Made by a program: the position numbers and the translations under genes
Origin: CAZULF01 sp964621215
Lineage (GTDB): Bacteria > Pseudomonadota > Gammaproteobacteria > UBA1113
DNA length: 29,514 bases
Assembly (NCBI GenBank): GCA_964621215.1
Contig: CAZULF010000014.1
Location: forward strand, 1 to 29,514
Reading direction: 5' to 3'
The notes under the pieces: generated by a model
Databases searched by the model: none
What the model was told of the DNA's origin: nothing
What the model saw: the letters and a program-made list of their open reading frames with translations, nothing else
Shown here: in pieces, positions 1 through 8,545 of the stretch
Layout of the letters: each line of letters begins with the position of its first letter
How positions within the stretch are numbered: position 1 is the stretch's first letter

Positions 1-2
1 CG

Positions 3-407
3 TACGATGATCCTGCTATGGGTGGCCGCAATGAAAATAGAATTAATCAGCGCTGGCGTATCAACTTACCGACTAAGCAAAACAAGTTGTTTCTACAATC
101 TATGTTACAAGAACGTCAACGCGAACAGATGTCACAGTGGAATTATCGAGTGCGTGAAAAATTGGAATATCACATACCTATTCATACTTGGCGAATAGAA
201 ACGTATGATGAAATTTTCTTAAATTTAAATAATCCAGTTTGGGTTGTTAACACATTTTTATCGGAAAACCGAGCATTTTTAGGTGTTAACTACGCATTCA
301 ATCAGAAAACTTCATTTAAAATAGGTTACGTAAATCGCTATGTAGCGGGCGACAACAGTAACGATCGTATGCAAAACATTTTAGCAGTGGAACTGAACTT
401 TTCGTAA
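3..407 (+). CDS. DUF2490-type outer-membrane protein, C-terminal part
   Basis: The reading frame is open to the left edge of the window, so only the last 134 residues are seen and the true start lies outside. The visible part has alternating polar/hydrophobic stretches (WVVNTFLSENRAFLGVNYAF, then TSFKIGYVNRYVAG) and ends in a short strand, LAVELNFS. That looks like the last strands of a small outer-membrane beta-barrel. The RWRINLP stretch and the RAFLGVNYAFNQKTSFKIGY stretch resemble the DUF2490 family, whose role is unknown. The family call is from memory of its pattern; the barrel character is inferred from strand periodicity. No neighbour informs its function. Confidence 0.6.
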   Translation, partial: YDDPAMGGRNENRINQRWRINLPTKQNKLFLQSMLQERQREQMSQWNYRVREKLEYHIPIHTWRIETYDEIFLNLNNPVWVVNTFLSENRAFLGVNYAFNQKTSFKIGYVNRYVAGDNSNDRMQNILAVELNFS

Positions 408-561
408 ATATTAATTACCTAGATGCTGTAGGGGCGCGGGTTCTACTGCAATAGGATTCAAGTTCATGCCAATATTGCTCCAATGCTTCGTAAAAATTAT
501 CACGACCTTGTGTAAGAGTAACGAGTCTTACCTATTGCAGATAAGGGCAAGTCAGGAGCCG

Positions 562-600
562 CCTCTGGCGCCCCAGAGGAGTTGCTAACACCAGGTGTTA
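562..600. repeat. Two adjacent short inverted repeats
   Basis: CCTCTGG (562-568) pairs with CCAGAGG (573-579), and TAACACC (586-592) pairs with GGTGTTA (594-600). A run of A follows on the plus strand. Neither hairpin is followed by T residues in the direction of the minus-strand gene that ends at 705, so this is not a standard terminator for it. The rest of 408-704 shows no convincing gene. Confidence 0.4.
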
Positions 601-704
601 AAAAAAAACGGTTAACTTTAATTTTACGCATTGGTTGTAAACTCCATAAATGGCGGCCAAAACACCAGCAAATTGTACAATAAAAACCCACAAACAGCAA
701 CTTT

Positions 705-2759
705 CTATTTTGATGAAGCGCAAGCTAATGAATTTACAATAGGAGCAGCAGAACAGCTGCTTGCTCTAACGTCAGTACTAGCACTAGATTGAGTAGCTGC
801 GGTTGCGTTCTCTTTTATTGACGCGGAGCGAGTTCTTTTAATTTGAAATAAGCCGGCTGAATTTATATAAGTTTCTTCAGAGTTAGTTTTTCCAACAGGT
901 GGCGAGGCATCAGATTTTGGGGATTGTCTGGGTGAAAGTAACCATCCTTCGATATTAGTGGAACTATCCCTGCGAGCCGCTGAGCTTTGGCTTGCAGAGG
1001 AGAAATTGGCATTGGATGAAGGTGTTCTAGCAGACTGAGGTGTTTTACTGTCCTCTGTAAGGTCTCGAGAAATAGATAGGGAATCTGAGCTTGTAATGGT
1101 GGCTAATGATAAAGGTGCCATATCATGCAATTTAATTCGTCGAGCGGGAGTGGCTGCGCTGTTTCCAATGTTAGAACAACTCTGTGATAATGAGCTAGTG
1201 CTGGAATTAGAATTCAAACTAGAGTGTTCAAAGATTGGTTGAGTAGGCACAGGTTTAATATTAAAAGTGCCGTTGGTTTCTTGCTTGAATAGAGTATAAA
1301 GAGGTCTTTCTTTTTTATTGAGAGTATTAAATAAATCAGATATCAAATTTTCTTTTATAAATGCTGAAATGTTTGGCTGCGTTTCTCTATATTTATCACA
1401 GATATTATTTAACCGAAATGTTAAATAGCATACAATAACTACGTTGATAAAAAATGCAGGTCCTTTTTTTGGGTGATAATCTTTTATTTTATCAAAACAA
1501 TTAAAAACATCTGCGTAAACTGATTTTTTAAAATAGAGATATCTTGGTTTATCATGCATAGACGCTGAGGTTATAGTAGATAACTCCTCCAGCAATAAAG
1601 ATTTTTCATCGAACGTTATAACTGCTTTGCCAATCAGGTTCTTTAGTAAATCAAAATTTCCTAGAAAGCTAGAAAGGATCAAAGATGACAACGAAGTTTC
1701 TTTTTCATGTTTATGAGTAGAAGAAAATAAAAGACGAACTGTTTTTTCAAGATGTGTATCAAGAACAAAACCATCGATAATAGGAGTGATTTCTTCTTTA
1801 GCCTCGACATTTATTTGTTTCATTGTATTATTGAATGCGCGGACATTTTCTAAACAGACACAAAAATCTCGAGTATATTCTTTTTTTGCAGTATTGCTCT
1901 CACATTGCCAAAAATACTTTTCCATTATACTTGCAGAAAAACCTAATGATGAGATCAAATCTACTAGACCTTTTTTGGTAAATCGATCGTTGTGCTCACT
2001 GCTTGATAAATAATCTCTTAATTTTGTCAACAAGCATTCTTTTAAGTAATTGATTATCGCATCACTAGTCTCACTTTCAAGCGTGTTGATTTCATCCGAT
2101 AAAGTAGATGTTCTAGGCGAGCTTTTTAGAGCACCAAATATATTGTCTGCAATAAACTCAGAGAACTTGTGTATAGCAATTAGCTGTTTTAGTGTTGCTA
2201 TATATTCTCCTTCATGCTGAGATAATGAAAAGTTTATATTTGCGACCATATCAGCTATTTTACTTTTTGGTAATCTAGAGTGTTTTTGAATTTTACTTTG
2301 ATAATTTCTTATCGCTAGTGCTAATGGCTCTTTGCTTGCATCGATATGTCCAAAAACTTCTTTCATACATGACAATAAGAGTGTATTAAATAGTTGTTTA
2401 ATTTCTTCATTACGTAAAGCCGTTACTTCTGCGACAGATTGATGTAAATTTCTAAATTTTGGAATCACTTGCACATCACTGAGAATTTCTTCCTCAAATG
2501 TGATCGGAGCATCTTTTTTTTCTTTACTTCGTTGTAGTAAGACGCTAGATGAAGCAAATGCACGTTGTAAAGGGTTGCTGGGATCCGGAGCACCTAGTAA
2601 ATAGTTAACAAAATCAGTTACTTCTCGCAGCGATAGCATATCACTATGCTGTTCTTCTTCTATGCGTGGAATCACCGAAGGAGTGGATTCTCGTCTGGCT
2701 GGAAAGCTGCTCGATGCAGGTTTTTCTGTGGTAGCTTTCTTTTTTTTATCATTCGACAT
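705..2759 (-). CDS. Large Ser-rich protein of unknown function, effector candidate
   Basis: This is a 684-residue protein that I do not recognise. The start has a good ribosome binding site (GAGGAA, on the minus strand just upstream). The N-terminus is polar and lysine/serine rich (MSNDKKKKATTEKPASSSF). Residues of roughly 40-490 look helical and globular, with several Leu-rich helices. The last ~190 residues are low-complexity, rich in Ser, Thr and Ala with scattered basic residues. There is no signal peptide and no convincing membrane segment. A long soluble protein with a disordered Ser-rich tail, close to another eukaryote-like gene, fits a type IV secretion substrate in a Legionella/Coxiella-like genome, but this is inference. 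No PmrA-type element was seen upstream. It appears monocistronic. Confidence 0.8.
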   Translation of the reverse strand: MSNDKKKKATTEKPASSSFPARRESTPSVIPRIEEEQHSDMLSLREVTDFVNYLLGAPDPSNPLQRAFASSSVLLQRSKEKKDAPITFEEEILSDVQVIPKFRNLHQSVAEVTALRNEEIKQLFNTLLLSCMKEVFGHIDASKEPLALAIRNYQSKIQKHSRLPKSKIADMVANINFSLSQHEGEYIATLKQLIAIHKFSEFIADNIFGALKSSPRTSTLSDEINTLESETSDAIINYLKECLLTKLRDYLSSSEHNDRFTKKGLVDLISSLGFSASIMEKYFWQCESNTAKKEYTRDFCVCLENVRAFNNTMKQINVEAKEEITPIIDGFVLDTHLEKTVRLLFSSTHKHEKETSLSSLILSSFLGNFDLLKNLIGKAVITFDEKSLLLEELSTITSASMHDKPRYLYFKKSVYADVFNCFDKIKDYHPKKGPAFFINVVIVCYLTFRLNNICDKYRETQPNISAFIKENLISDLFNTLNKKERPLYTLFKQETNGTFNIKPVPTQPIFEHSSLNSNSSTSSLSQSCSNIGNSAATPARRIKLHDMAPLSLATITSSDSLSISRDLTEDSKTPQSARTPSSNANFSSASQSSAARRDSSTNIEGWLLSPRQSPKSDASPPVGKTNSEETYINSAGLFQIKRTRSASIKENATAATQSSASTDVRASSCSAAPIVNSLACASSK

Positions 2760-2866
2760 AATAAATTCCTCGAGAAATAATGATATAAATATAGTTGTAG
2801 CGGGGGATAATAGAGCATTTCGAGGGAATAAAAAAGAGGAAAAGGATATTTTTTTTATAATTTAGT

Positions 2867-2897
2867 GTAGCCTGGATGGAGCGAAGCGGAATCCGGG
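2867..2897 (+). repeat. Dispersed GTAGCCTGGATG-type repeat
   Basis: GTAGCCTGGATGGAGCGAAG followed by CGGAATCCGGG belongs to a short repeat that I recall as scattered through gammaproteobacterial genomes. Its first 20 or so bases recur at 12470-12489. It lies in a 379-base gap (2760-3138) that contains no gene, only this repeat and the palindromic element at 3065-3131. Confidence 0.55.
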
Positions 2898-3064
2898 AAG
2901 ACTGAATCTCGTGCAACGAAGTACGAGCCCTGTTTCGGGAGATCCCTCGCGGCTACGATTCAAGAAACTATTTTACAAATAAGATTGCCTTTGAGCTTTG
3001 CCATTACAGGAAATCTAATACGCGGGATGACGGGGAAAAGACGCTTGCCAGTACTGCCAGCTCT

Positions 3065-3131
3065 GTAGCCTTCATTAAAGCGCGCTCGAGATCATACTAA
3101 CCACTTGATCTATCACGCGCGATAATGAAGG
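3065..3131. repeat. Palindromic intergenic element, copy A
   Basis: The element begins GTAGCCTTCATTAAAGCGCG and ends CGCGCGATAATGAAGG, so its ends are inverted repeats enclosing ~35 bases. Related copies lie at 18747-18820, 24969-25036, 25067-25135 and, partially, 27567-27604. It is a non-coding MITE-like or REP-like hairpin unit sitting just downstream of the SPFH gene. Confidence 0.65.
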
Positions 3132-3138
3132 ATCGTGG

Positions 3139-4044
3139 CTATTTGCTATCGTTTTCTAGATTGACCGCGTTGGCTGTAATCATCGAATTTCGGAGCGAAT
3201 CTGCCAAATCATGTAAGGCTGAAGGTGAGTGTGGAATTAACACCGTATTACTGCGAGAAGAAGCGCCAATATCACGAATGGTATCAAAATATTGAGTCAT
3301 CAATACTAAGCTTAAAATATCTTGTGTCGTGGTACCGGATACGGTTTTTTGGAAACCATCGACGGATTCGCGTAGGCCATCAACAATATACCGACGTTGC
3401 TCCGCAATCCCCTTCCCTTGTAATGCTTTACTCGCCGCTTCGGCTTCCGCTTGTTTTACTTTCAGAATTTTTTCTGCTTCACCGCGCTCAGTGGCAGCGA
3501 CACGTAAACGCGTGGCTTCGTTGATTTCATTCATTGCAGCTTTCACGCGTTGATCCGGTTCAATATCAGTGACCAATGCTTTGATAATGCCGTAACCAAA
3601 ATCCGACATCACTTCGCTTAGTTCTGATTTCACCGCATCCGCGATTTCATCTTTTTTCTCGAATACATCGTCTAAATTAATTTTAGGAACACGGGCACGA
3701 ACGACATCGAAAACAAAAGCCGTAATTTGTTGATCGGTATTCTCTAAACGATAAAATGCTTCGTAAATTTTGTTGGTTAATACATGAAATTGTACCGATA
3801 CGGCCACCCGCACAAATACGTTGTCCGACGTTTTGGTTTCAACTGGCACATCGAGTTGGCGTACACGTAAACTAATCCGTCCACCGATTTTCTCAATAAC
3901 CGGAATTTTAAAATTTAATCCCGCTTCTGCAATACGGACAAACTTACCGAAACGCTCTATCGTTGCAGCAGATTGCTGCTCGACTGTAAACACGGAGGCA
4001 ATAACAATAAAAACAGCAAAAGCAATGATAATACCTAACACCAT
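3139..4044 (-). CDS. SPFH/band-7 (stomatin-like, QmcA type) membrane protein
   Basis: This 301-residue protein has one N-terminal membrane segment (residues ~3-20, LGIIIAFAVFIVIASVFTV). A band-7/SPFH domain follows (EQQSAATIERFGKFVRIAEA through the VETKTSDNVFVRVAVSVQF strand). A charged Ala/Glu-rich helix (ATERGEAEKILKVKQAEAEA, about 184-215) completes the typical order. Proteins of this family form large membrane-anchored oligomers and are linked to membrane microdomains and FtsH-type proteolysis. The length and layout fit YbbK/QmcA-type stomatins. The NfeD-type partner that often accompanies such genes is not next to it, and the gene stands alone. Its ribosome binding site lies inside a small hairpin (4055-4070). 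Confidence 0.9.
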   Translation of the reverse strand: MVLGIIIAFAVFIVIASVFTVEQQSAATIERFGKFVRIAEAGLNFKIPVIEKIGGRISLRVRQLDVPVETKTSDNVFVRVAVSVQFHVLTNKIYEAFYRLENTDQQITAFVFDVVRARVPKINLDDVFEKKDEIADAVKSELSEVMSDFGYGIIKALVTDIEPDQRVKAAMNEINEATRLRVAATERGEAEKILKVKQAEAEAASKALQGKGIAEQRRYIVDGLRESVDGFQKTVSGTTTQDILSLVLMTQYFDTIRDIGASSRSNTVLIPHSPSALHDLADSLRNSMITANAVNLENDSK

Positions 4045-4053
4045 GGGAATATG

Positions 4054-4070
4054 CTCCTATAAAAATAGGA
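4054..4070 (-). promoter_or_regulatory. Hairpin containing the SPFH gene's ribosome binding site
   Basis: On the minus strand TCCTAT, a TTTT loop and ATAGGA form a perfect 6-bp hairpin. The AGGAG Shine-Dalgarno sequence begins in its 3' arm, 9 bases before the ATG. Pairing would partly hide the ribosome binding site. Whether this matters in vivo is unknown; the stem is AT-rich and weak. Confidence 0.4.
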
Positions 4071-4145
4071 TTTCAGTATAGCATGCTTATGGAGTAAGGC
4101 CCTATAGAACCTGCTTCGCCAAAATATCCAAAAACTAAGCATAAC

Positions 4146-4178
4146 CTTAATATTCACTTAATCTTAACTTGTTACAAT
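4146..4178 (+). promoter_or_regulatory. PmrA-box-like tandem element with -10 box
   Basis: CTTAATATT (4146-4154) and CTTAATCTT (4157-4165) are tandem 9-mers with an 11-base period. Seven bases later comes a -10 hexamer, TACAAT (4173-4178). The 9-mer matches the cTTAATatT consensus described for the response regulator PmrA in Legionella and Coxiella, where it controls Dot/Icm genes and effectors. There is no good -35 box, as expected for an activator-dependent promoter. The start codon of the ankyrin-like gene is 54 bases downstream of the -10 box. Confidence 0.65.
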
Positions 4179-4231
4179 AATACATCATTGAGCCAGTGTG
4201 CCTATCCTACTGATAAATTGTGAGGTGTCTT

Positions 4232-5665
4232 ATGTCTTCGAGAAAATCCCAACCGCAATCATTGAATAGAACATTTAAACCTTGGGCGACGCAACGTAGA
4301 AGAACACCCTCTCCGCCAGGTGCGACTCGCTCACCTTCCCCATCGCGTTCAGCAGAGGCACAAAATTTAGATAGAGAAATTCGAAGTTTTATATTCGACT
4401 TTGTACATGAGGACGAAAGGGGTGTTGTAAGTTCAGAGATAGTTGAACTGCTAAAAAATAAAGAAATTCTGACAGAATTAGGCCGGCATAACCGTAGCTT
4501 CTTATATGATATGGTAAATCTATCTTTCCAACACAACTATACTTTGGAAAATCGTTCCATTATTACACACACTTTATTGTCAACACTTTTTCAAAATGGC
4601 GATGCAGACATTATCGCAGAACTGATGATGACGAGGGATGATAAACAAGACCTTCCCTCCTTAGATCTTTTTAAATTAGAAGCAGCGTGTTGGGAAATTT
4701 ATTTTCAATTTATTGCTAAAAATATTGCAAGCGAAGAAAAACGTAAAGCAGTAGCCTTGCTGCAGTTTACTAACAAAAATACGCAAAACCAAAGTCTTTT
4801 CACCATTATGTTACTTGAAAAAAATATCGAAGGTGTTGCTAGATATTTTGCCGGATTAAAATATGCATTAGATCAAAAATTAATTAACGTAGAAAATTTA
4901 AATACAATATTGGGTGCTGATATTGTGACTGCAGCAACATCAGAAGACATGTTAATGCATTGTTTGCATGAATTTATGTTTCTGAATGAAAACTATAGCT
5001 GGAATCCGGATGACGCATTAATGGCGAGAAACGACAAAGGATTCGATTTTATTCAAGCATTGATTGTGAATATCAGAAAGGATAATAATTTATGGCAGGG
5101 ATTGGAAAATGTATTGAAATATTTGCAAGATAACGTATCTGATACAGTAATTAAATCATTAATACTCAATAGATCATCAGATAACTATACGATATTGCAT
5201 CAAGCCGCTAATACGCAAGGAGCACTGCCAGTAGTATTAGCGTTTTTAACAGAAAACATGGGGTTATTAGATAACGCTGAATTACGGTCGTTAATCACAC
5301 AAAAAACTCAAAATGGCTTCACCTGTTTACATCATCTTGCTTTAAATGCAAAAAGAATAAGTGAAATAGTAAAGTTGAAAAATTTTATTGATGGAAACTT
5401 TGAGAAGGAAGAGGCCAAGGCTGTGTGGGAAGAATTGCTAACAGCGAAAACTGTTAACGGATATTTACCCGGAAATCCAAGAAATAAAGCAGTTTGTGAA
5501 TTTTTAAACAGTGAGCGAGCTTCTATTCAATCTATATCTTCATGCTCGTCTGTAACAACTCCAGGCATCGCTCGCACGTTATCCAAAGAAGGACTGTTTC
5601 CTGAAGCTCCATTGGTGTTGCCAGCCGAAACACCTATTATAGATTCACCTAAAAATCTATTTTAA
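4232..5665 (+). CDS. Ankyrin-like repeat protein, probable secreted effector
   Basis: A 477-residue protein. ATG 4232 is preferred over the in-frame GTG at 4220 because GAGG (4222-4225) is properly spaced from it. Residues ~1-45 are basic, Ser/Pro/Arg-rich and probably disordered. The C-terminal half holds ankyrin-like units, most clearly NYTILHQAANTQGALPVVLA and then NGFTCLHHLALNAKRISEIV, spaced by about 43 residues. The long helical spacers resemble divergent ankyrin effectors more than canonical 33-residue repeats. There is no signal peptide. With the PmrA-like promoter upstream, translocation by a Dot/Icm type IV system into a eukaryotic host is plausible. The host target cannot be read from the sequence. 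Confidence 0.8.
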   Translation: MSSRKSQPQSLNRTFKPWATQRRRTPSPPGATRSPSPSRSAEAQNLDREIRSFIFDFVHEDERGVVSSEIVELLKNKEILTELGRHNRSFLYDMVNLSFQHNYTLENRSIITHTLLSTLFQNGDADIIAELMMTRDDKQDLPSLDLFKLEAACWEIYFQFIAKNIASEEKRKAVALLQFTNKNTQNQSLFTIMLLEKNIEGVARYFAGLKYALDQKLINVENLNTILGADIVTAATSEDMLMHCLHEFMFLNENYSWNPDDALMARNDKGFDFIQALIVNIRKDNNLWQGLENVLKYLQDNVSDTVIKSLILNRSSDNYTILHQAANTQGALPVVLAFLTENMGLLDNAELRSLITQKTQNGFTCLHHLALNAKRISEIVKLKNFIDGNFEKEEAKAVWEELLTAKTVNGYLPGNPRNKAVCEFLNSERASIQSISSCSSVTTPGIARTLSKEGLFPEAPLVLPAETPIIDSPKNLF

Positions 5666-5675
5666 AACTCTCGCC

Positions 5676-5760
5676 GTCCCGATTTATTCGCGGGATCCAG
5701 GATGTATCGATGCGTTCTGGATACCAGGTCCCACGGCTTGTCCGCGGGACCCGGTACGAC
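5676..5760. repeat. REP-like hairpin repeat between the ankyrin-like gene and parC
   Basis: Two GC-rich hairpins follow each other. TCCCG (5677-5681) pairs with CGGGA (5691-5695). GTCCCACGG (5728-5736) pairs, with one mismatch, with CCGCGGGAC (5742-5750). The GC content is well above the surroundings. The unit resembles short dispersed palindromic repeats and may end transcription from the upstream gene. Confidence 0.5.
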
Positions 5761-5927
5761 GTGGTTTTAAGATTTTTTTCTCACGAAAACAATTTTTGTC
5801 CCTTGCATAAATCAAACGGCTAAAAAATCACCACAGCCCTACAACCTGTTTTTCCGGATAAGAAGTGATACAATCCTTCACTTAACGTTAGAATTTCTTA
5901 AAAAAACCTTATTCCCAGGAGAAACCC

Positions 5928-8165
5928 ATGACCCTCCAGGTCGTTGAACAACGCCCCTTAAAAGAATTTACCGAAACTGCGTATTTAAATTACTCAATGT
6001 ACGTAATTATGGACCGTGCCTTGCCTCATATTGGAGATGGGTTAAAACCGGTACAGCGCCGTATCGTTTATGCGATGTCGGAATTGGGATTAAATGCCTT
6101 AGCGAAGTATAAAAAATCGGCTCGTACAGTGGGTGATGTGTTGGGTAAATTTCACCCGCACGGTGATTCAGCTTGTTACGAAGCCATGGTGCTCATGGCT
6201 CAGCCTTTTTCTTATCGTTATCCGTTAGTCGATGGTCAAGGTAACTGGGGGTCGCCGGATGATCCCAAATCCTTCGCGGCGATGCGTTACACCGAATCCC
6301 GCTTATCGCGTTATGCCGAAACGTTATTAAGTGAGTTAGAGCAAGGTACAGTGGAGTGGGGGCCGAATTTTGATGGAACTCTCGAAGAGCCGTTAGTTTT
6401 ACCTGCACGCGTGCCGAATATTTTATTGAATGGCACCACCGGTATTGCTGTCGGTATGGCGACCGATATTCCCCCCCATAATTTGCGAGAAGTGGTGGCG
6501 GCATGTATTCACCTATTAGAAAATCCTAAAGCCTCATTGGAAGAACTCTGTGAACATGTCAAAGGCCCTGATTTTCCCACTGACGCAGAAATCATTACCC
6601 CGCGCGCGGATATTCTTCAAGCCTACCGTACCGGTAATGGCTCCATTAAAATGCGGGCGGTTTATACGGAAGAAGACGGTAATATCGTCATTACTGCCTT
6701 ACCTCATCAAGTCTCTGGTGCTAAAGTGATGGAGCAAATTGCCGCGCAAATGCAAGCGAAAAAATTACCGATGGTGGCGGATTTACGCGATGAATCGGAT
6801 CATGAAAACCCAACACGTTTGGTGATTGAGCCACGCTCGAATCGTATTGATGTTGCAGCGCTGATGAATCATTTATTCGCAACGACCGATCTAGAACGCA
6901 GTTACCGACTCAATTTTAATATGATTGGTTGCGATAATCGCCCACAAGTCAAAGGCTTGCAAAAGATTCTTTCTGAATGGTTAGATTTTCGATTAGCCAC
7001 GGTGCGTCGGCGCTTAGAGTTCCGTTTAGATAAAGTCATGCAGCGTTTGCATATTTTAGAGGGTTTGTTAATTGCCTTTTTGAATATCGATGAAGTGATT
7101 GCCATTATTCGTCATGAAGAGGATCCCAAGTCGCAATTGATGCGAAAATTCAAACTATCTGAAATCCAAGCTGACGCGATTTTAGACTTGAAATTACGGC
7201 ATTTAGCTCGATTAGAAGAAATGAAAATACGGGGTGAGCAAGAAGAGTTAGCAAAAGAACGCGATAATTTACAAACCATTTTGGGTTCCGATTCACGTTT
7301 GCGTAAACTGGTTCGTACAGAACTGGCCGCTGATGCTGAAAAGTACGGCGATGTCCGACGTTCACCCATCGTGCAACGCGCAGAAGCGGTTGCGATTAAA
7401 GAAGAAGATATGATGCCGGTTGAATTGATGACCGTGGTGCTGTCAAAAATGGGATGGATTCGTGCCGCTAAAGGCCATGATATTCAAGCTGAAAATCTCG
7501 CGTATAAAGCCGGTGATGGCCTGTTAACGGCCTTGCCAGCACGCAGTAATGATACCGTTATTTTTGTGGATACGACGGGTCGTAGTTATTCCTTGCAAGT
7601 GCACACCTTACCCTCTGCGCGTGGTCAAGGCGAGCCGTTGTCCAGTAAATTAAACCCACCATCAGGCGCCTCGTTTGTGGGGATGTTTTTAGGACAATCG
7701 GATCAATTATGTTTAATGGCATCTTCCTTTGGTTACGGTTTTGTCGTCAATGTAGAAGAGCTTTATTCTAAAAACCGTAGCGGTAAAGCTATTTTATCCT
7801 TACCTGAAAAAGCCGGTGTATTGACTCCTCGTATAGTGCGTGATCTGAAAACCGATTATATTGCTGCAGTCACTAACATAGGACATTTATTATTATTCCC
7901 CATACAGCAATTACCTCAACTGAATAAAGGTAAAGGGAATAAGATTATTAATATCCCCAGCGCTGCATTAGCGGAGGGTAGTGAATATGTGGTTGATGTC
8001 GCCGTTTTGAGTCCGAAAGATTCCTTACGTTTGTATTCAGGTCGACGACAATTAGTTTTGAAATTCGATGAATTACAGCATTATTTAGGAGAACGCGGTC
8101 GCCGTGGCAATAAATTGCCGCGTGGGTATCAGAAAATCGATTCGATAGAGACAGTAGGGCGATAA
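5928..8165 (+). CDS. parC: DNA topoisomerase IV subunit A
   Basis: This 745-residue protein is the catalytic, DNA-cutting subunit of topoisomerase IV, which unlinks daughter chromosomes together with ParE. The N-terminal winged-helix region carries GDGLKPVQRRIVYAM and FHPHGDSACYEAMVLMAQPF. The active-site tyrosine is Tyr121 in AAMRYTESRLS. The quinolone-resistance positions read Ser81 and Glu85, the usual susceptible residues. A coiled-coil and C-gate region (LEFRLDKVMQRLHILEGLLI) follows, then a short beta-pinwheel C-terminal domain. Length and the short C-terminal domain indicate ParC rather than GyrA. AGGAG sits 7 bases before the ATG. A possible promoter is CTGTTT (5846-5851), 17 bases, TACAAT (5869-5874). 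parE is not adjacent. Confidence 0.97.
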   Translation: MTLQVVEQRPLKEFTETAYLNYSMYVIMDRALPHIGDGLKPVQRRIVYAMSELGLNALAKYKKSARTVGDVLGKFHPHGDSACYEAMVLMAQPFSYRYPLVDGQGNWGSPDDPKSFAAMRYTESRLSRYAETLLSELEQGTVEWGPNFDGTLEEPLVLPARVPNILLNGTTGIAVGMATDIPPHNLREVVAACIHLLENPKASLEELCEHVKGPDFPTDAEIITPRADILQAYRTGNGSIKMRAVYTEEDGNIVITALPHQVSGAKVMEQIAAQMQAKKLPMVADLRDESDHENPTRLVIEPRSNRIDVAALMNHLFATTDLERSYRLNFNMIGCDNRPQVKGLQKILSEWLDFRLATVRRRLEFRLDKVMQRLHILEGLLIAFLNIDEVIAIIRHEEDPKSQLMRKFKLSEIQADAILDLKLRHLARLEEMKIRGEQEELAKERDNLQTILGSDSRLRKLVRTELAADAEKYGDVRRSPIVQRAEAVAIKEEDMMPVELMTVVLSKMGWIRAAKGHDIQAENLAYKAGDGLLTALPARSNDTVIFVDTTGRSYSLQVHTLPSARGQGEPLSSKLNPPSGASFVGMFLGQSDQLCLMASSFGYGFVVNVEELYSKNRSGKAILSLPEKAGVLTPRIVRDLKTDYIAAVTNIGHLLLFPIQQLPQLNKGKGNKIINIPSAALAEGSEYVVDVAVLSPKDSLRLYSGRRQLVLKFDELQHYLGERGRRGNKLPRGYQKIDSIETVGR

Positions 8166-8174
8166 GCAGCTATC

Positions 8175-8237
8175 TTGCCAATAAAAATAAAAGGTGTTAT
8201 AATGTCTCTTATCAGGCAAAATTTAACATAAGAGACA
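8175..8237 (+). promoter_or_regulatory. hipBA promoter with paired operator arms
   Basis: TTGCCA (8175-8180), a 17-base spacer and TATAAT (8198-8203) form a near-ideal sigma-70 promoter. A perfect inverted repeat lies over its start: TGTCTCTTAT (8203-8212) and ATAAGAGACA (8228-8237), 15 bases apart. The left arm begins at the last base of the -10 box and the right arm ends two bases before the ATG. This fits autorepression by the HipB-like protein. The arms differ from the E. coli HipB half-sites known to me (TATCC/GGATA). Confidence 0.8.
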
Positions 8238-8239
8238 CC

Positions 8240-8545
8240 ATGAAGCCTTTTATATCGGCAACTCCTTCTGATTTGCTCAGTGATATTGCGAAGCAGGCGC
8301 AGACAAAGCGCTTAAGTTTAAATTTGAGCCGTAAAACTCTATCAGAGCGATCAGGGGTGAGTCTCAGTGTATTAAAAAAATTTGAACGAACCGGGAAAAT
8401 ATCATTAGAATCACTTGTTAAAATTGCGATGGTTTTGGATGCAATGGATGAATTTCTATTGCTATTTAAACCTACCCCGCCGGAAAATTTTGCAACACTG
8501 GATGAGCTTTTGAAGGATAACAGTCGCAAACGAGGGCGACAATGA
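8240..8545 (+). CDS. hipB: HipB-like antitoxin, XRE-type HTH regulator
   Basis: A 101-residue DNA-binding protein. The helix-turn-helix lies at about residues 22-65 (LNLSRKTLSERSGVSLSVLK, then KISLESLVKIAMVLDAMDEF). The C-terminus is short and basic (KDNSRKRGRQ). It is the antitoxin and autorepressor of a type II toxin-antitoxin pair: it binds the operator over its own promoter and neutralises the HipA kinase. Its stop codon overlaps the start of hipA in an ATGA arrangement, the usual translational coupling for hipBA. Only a weak AAGAGA precedes the start, and the right operator arm overlaps it. Confidence 0.9.
   Translation: MKPFISATPSDLLSDIAKQAQTKRLSLNLSRKTLSERSGVSLSVLKKFERTGKISLESLVKIAMVLDAMDEFLLLFKPTPPENFATLDELLKDNSRKRGRQ

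Noticed and set aside
500..700. Minus-strand frame of 66 codons after the 684-aa gene
   Set aside because: It covers two hairpins, has no recognisable domain and no good ribosome binding site; it appears to be non-coding.
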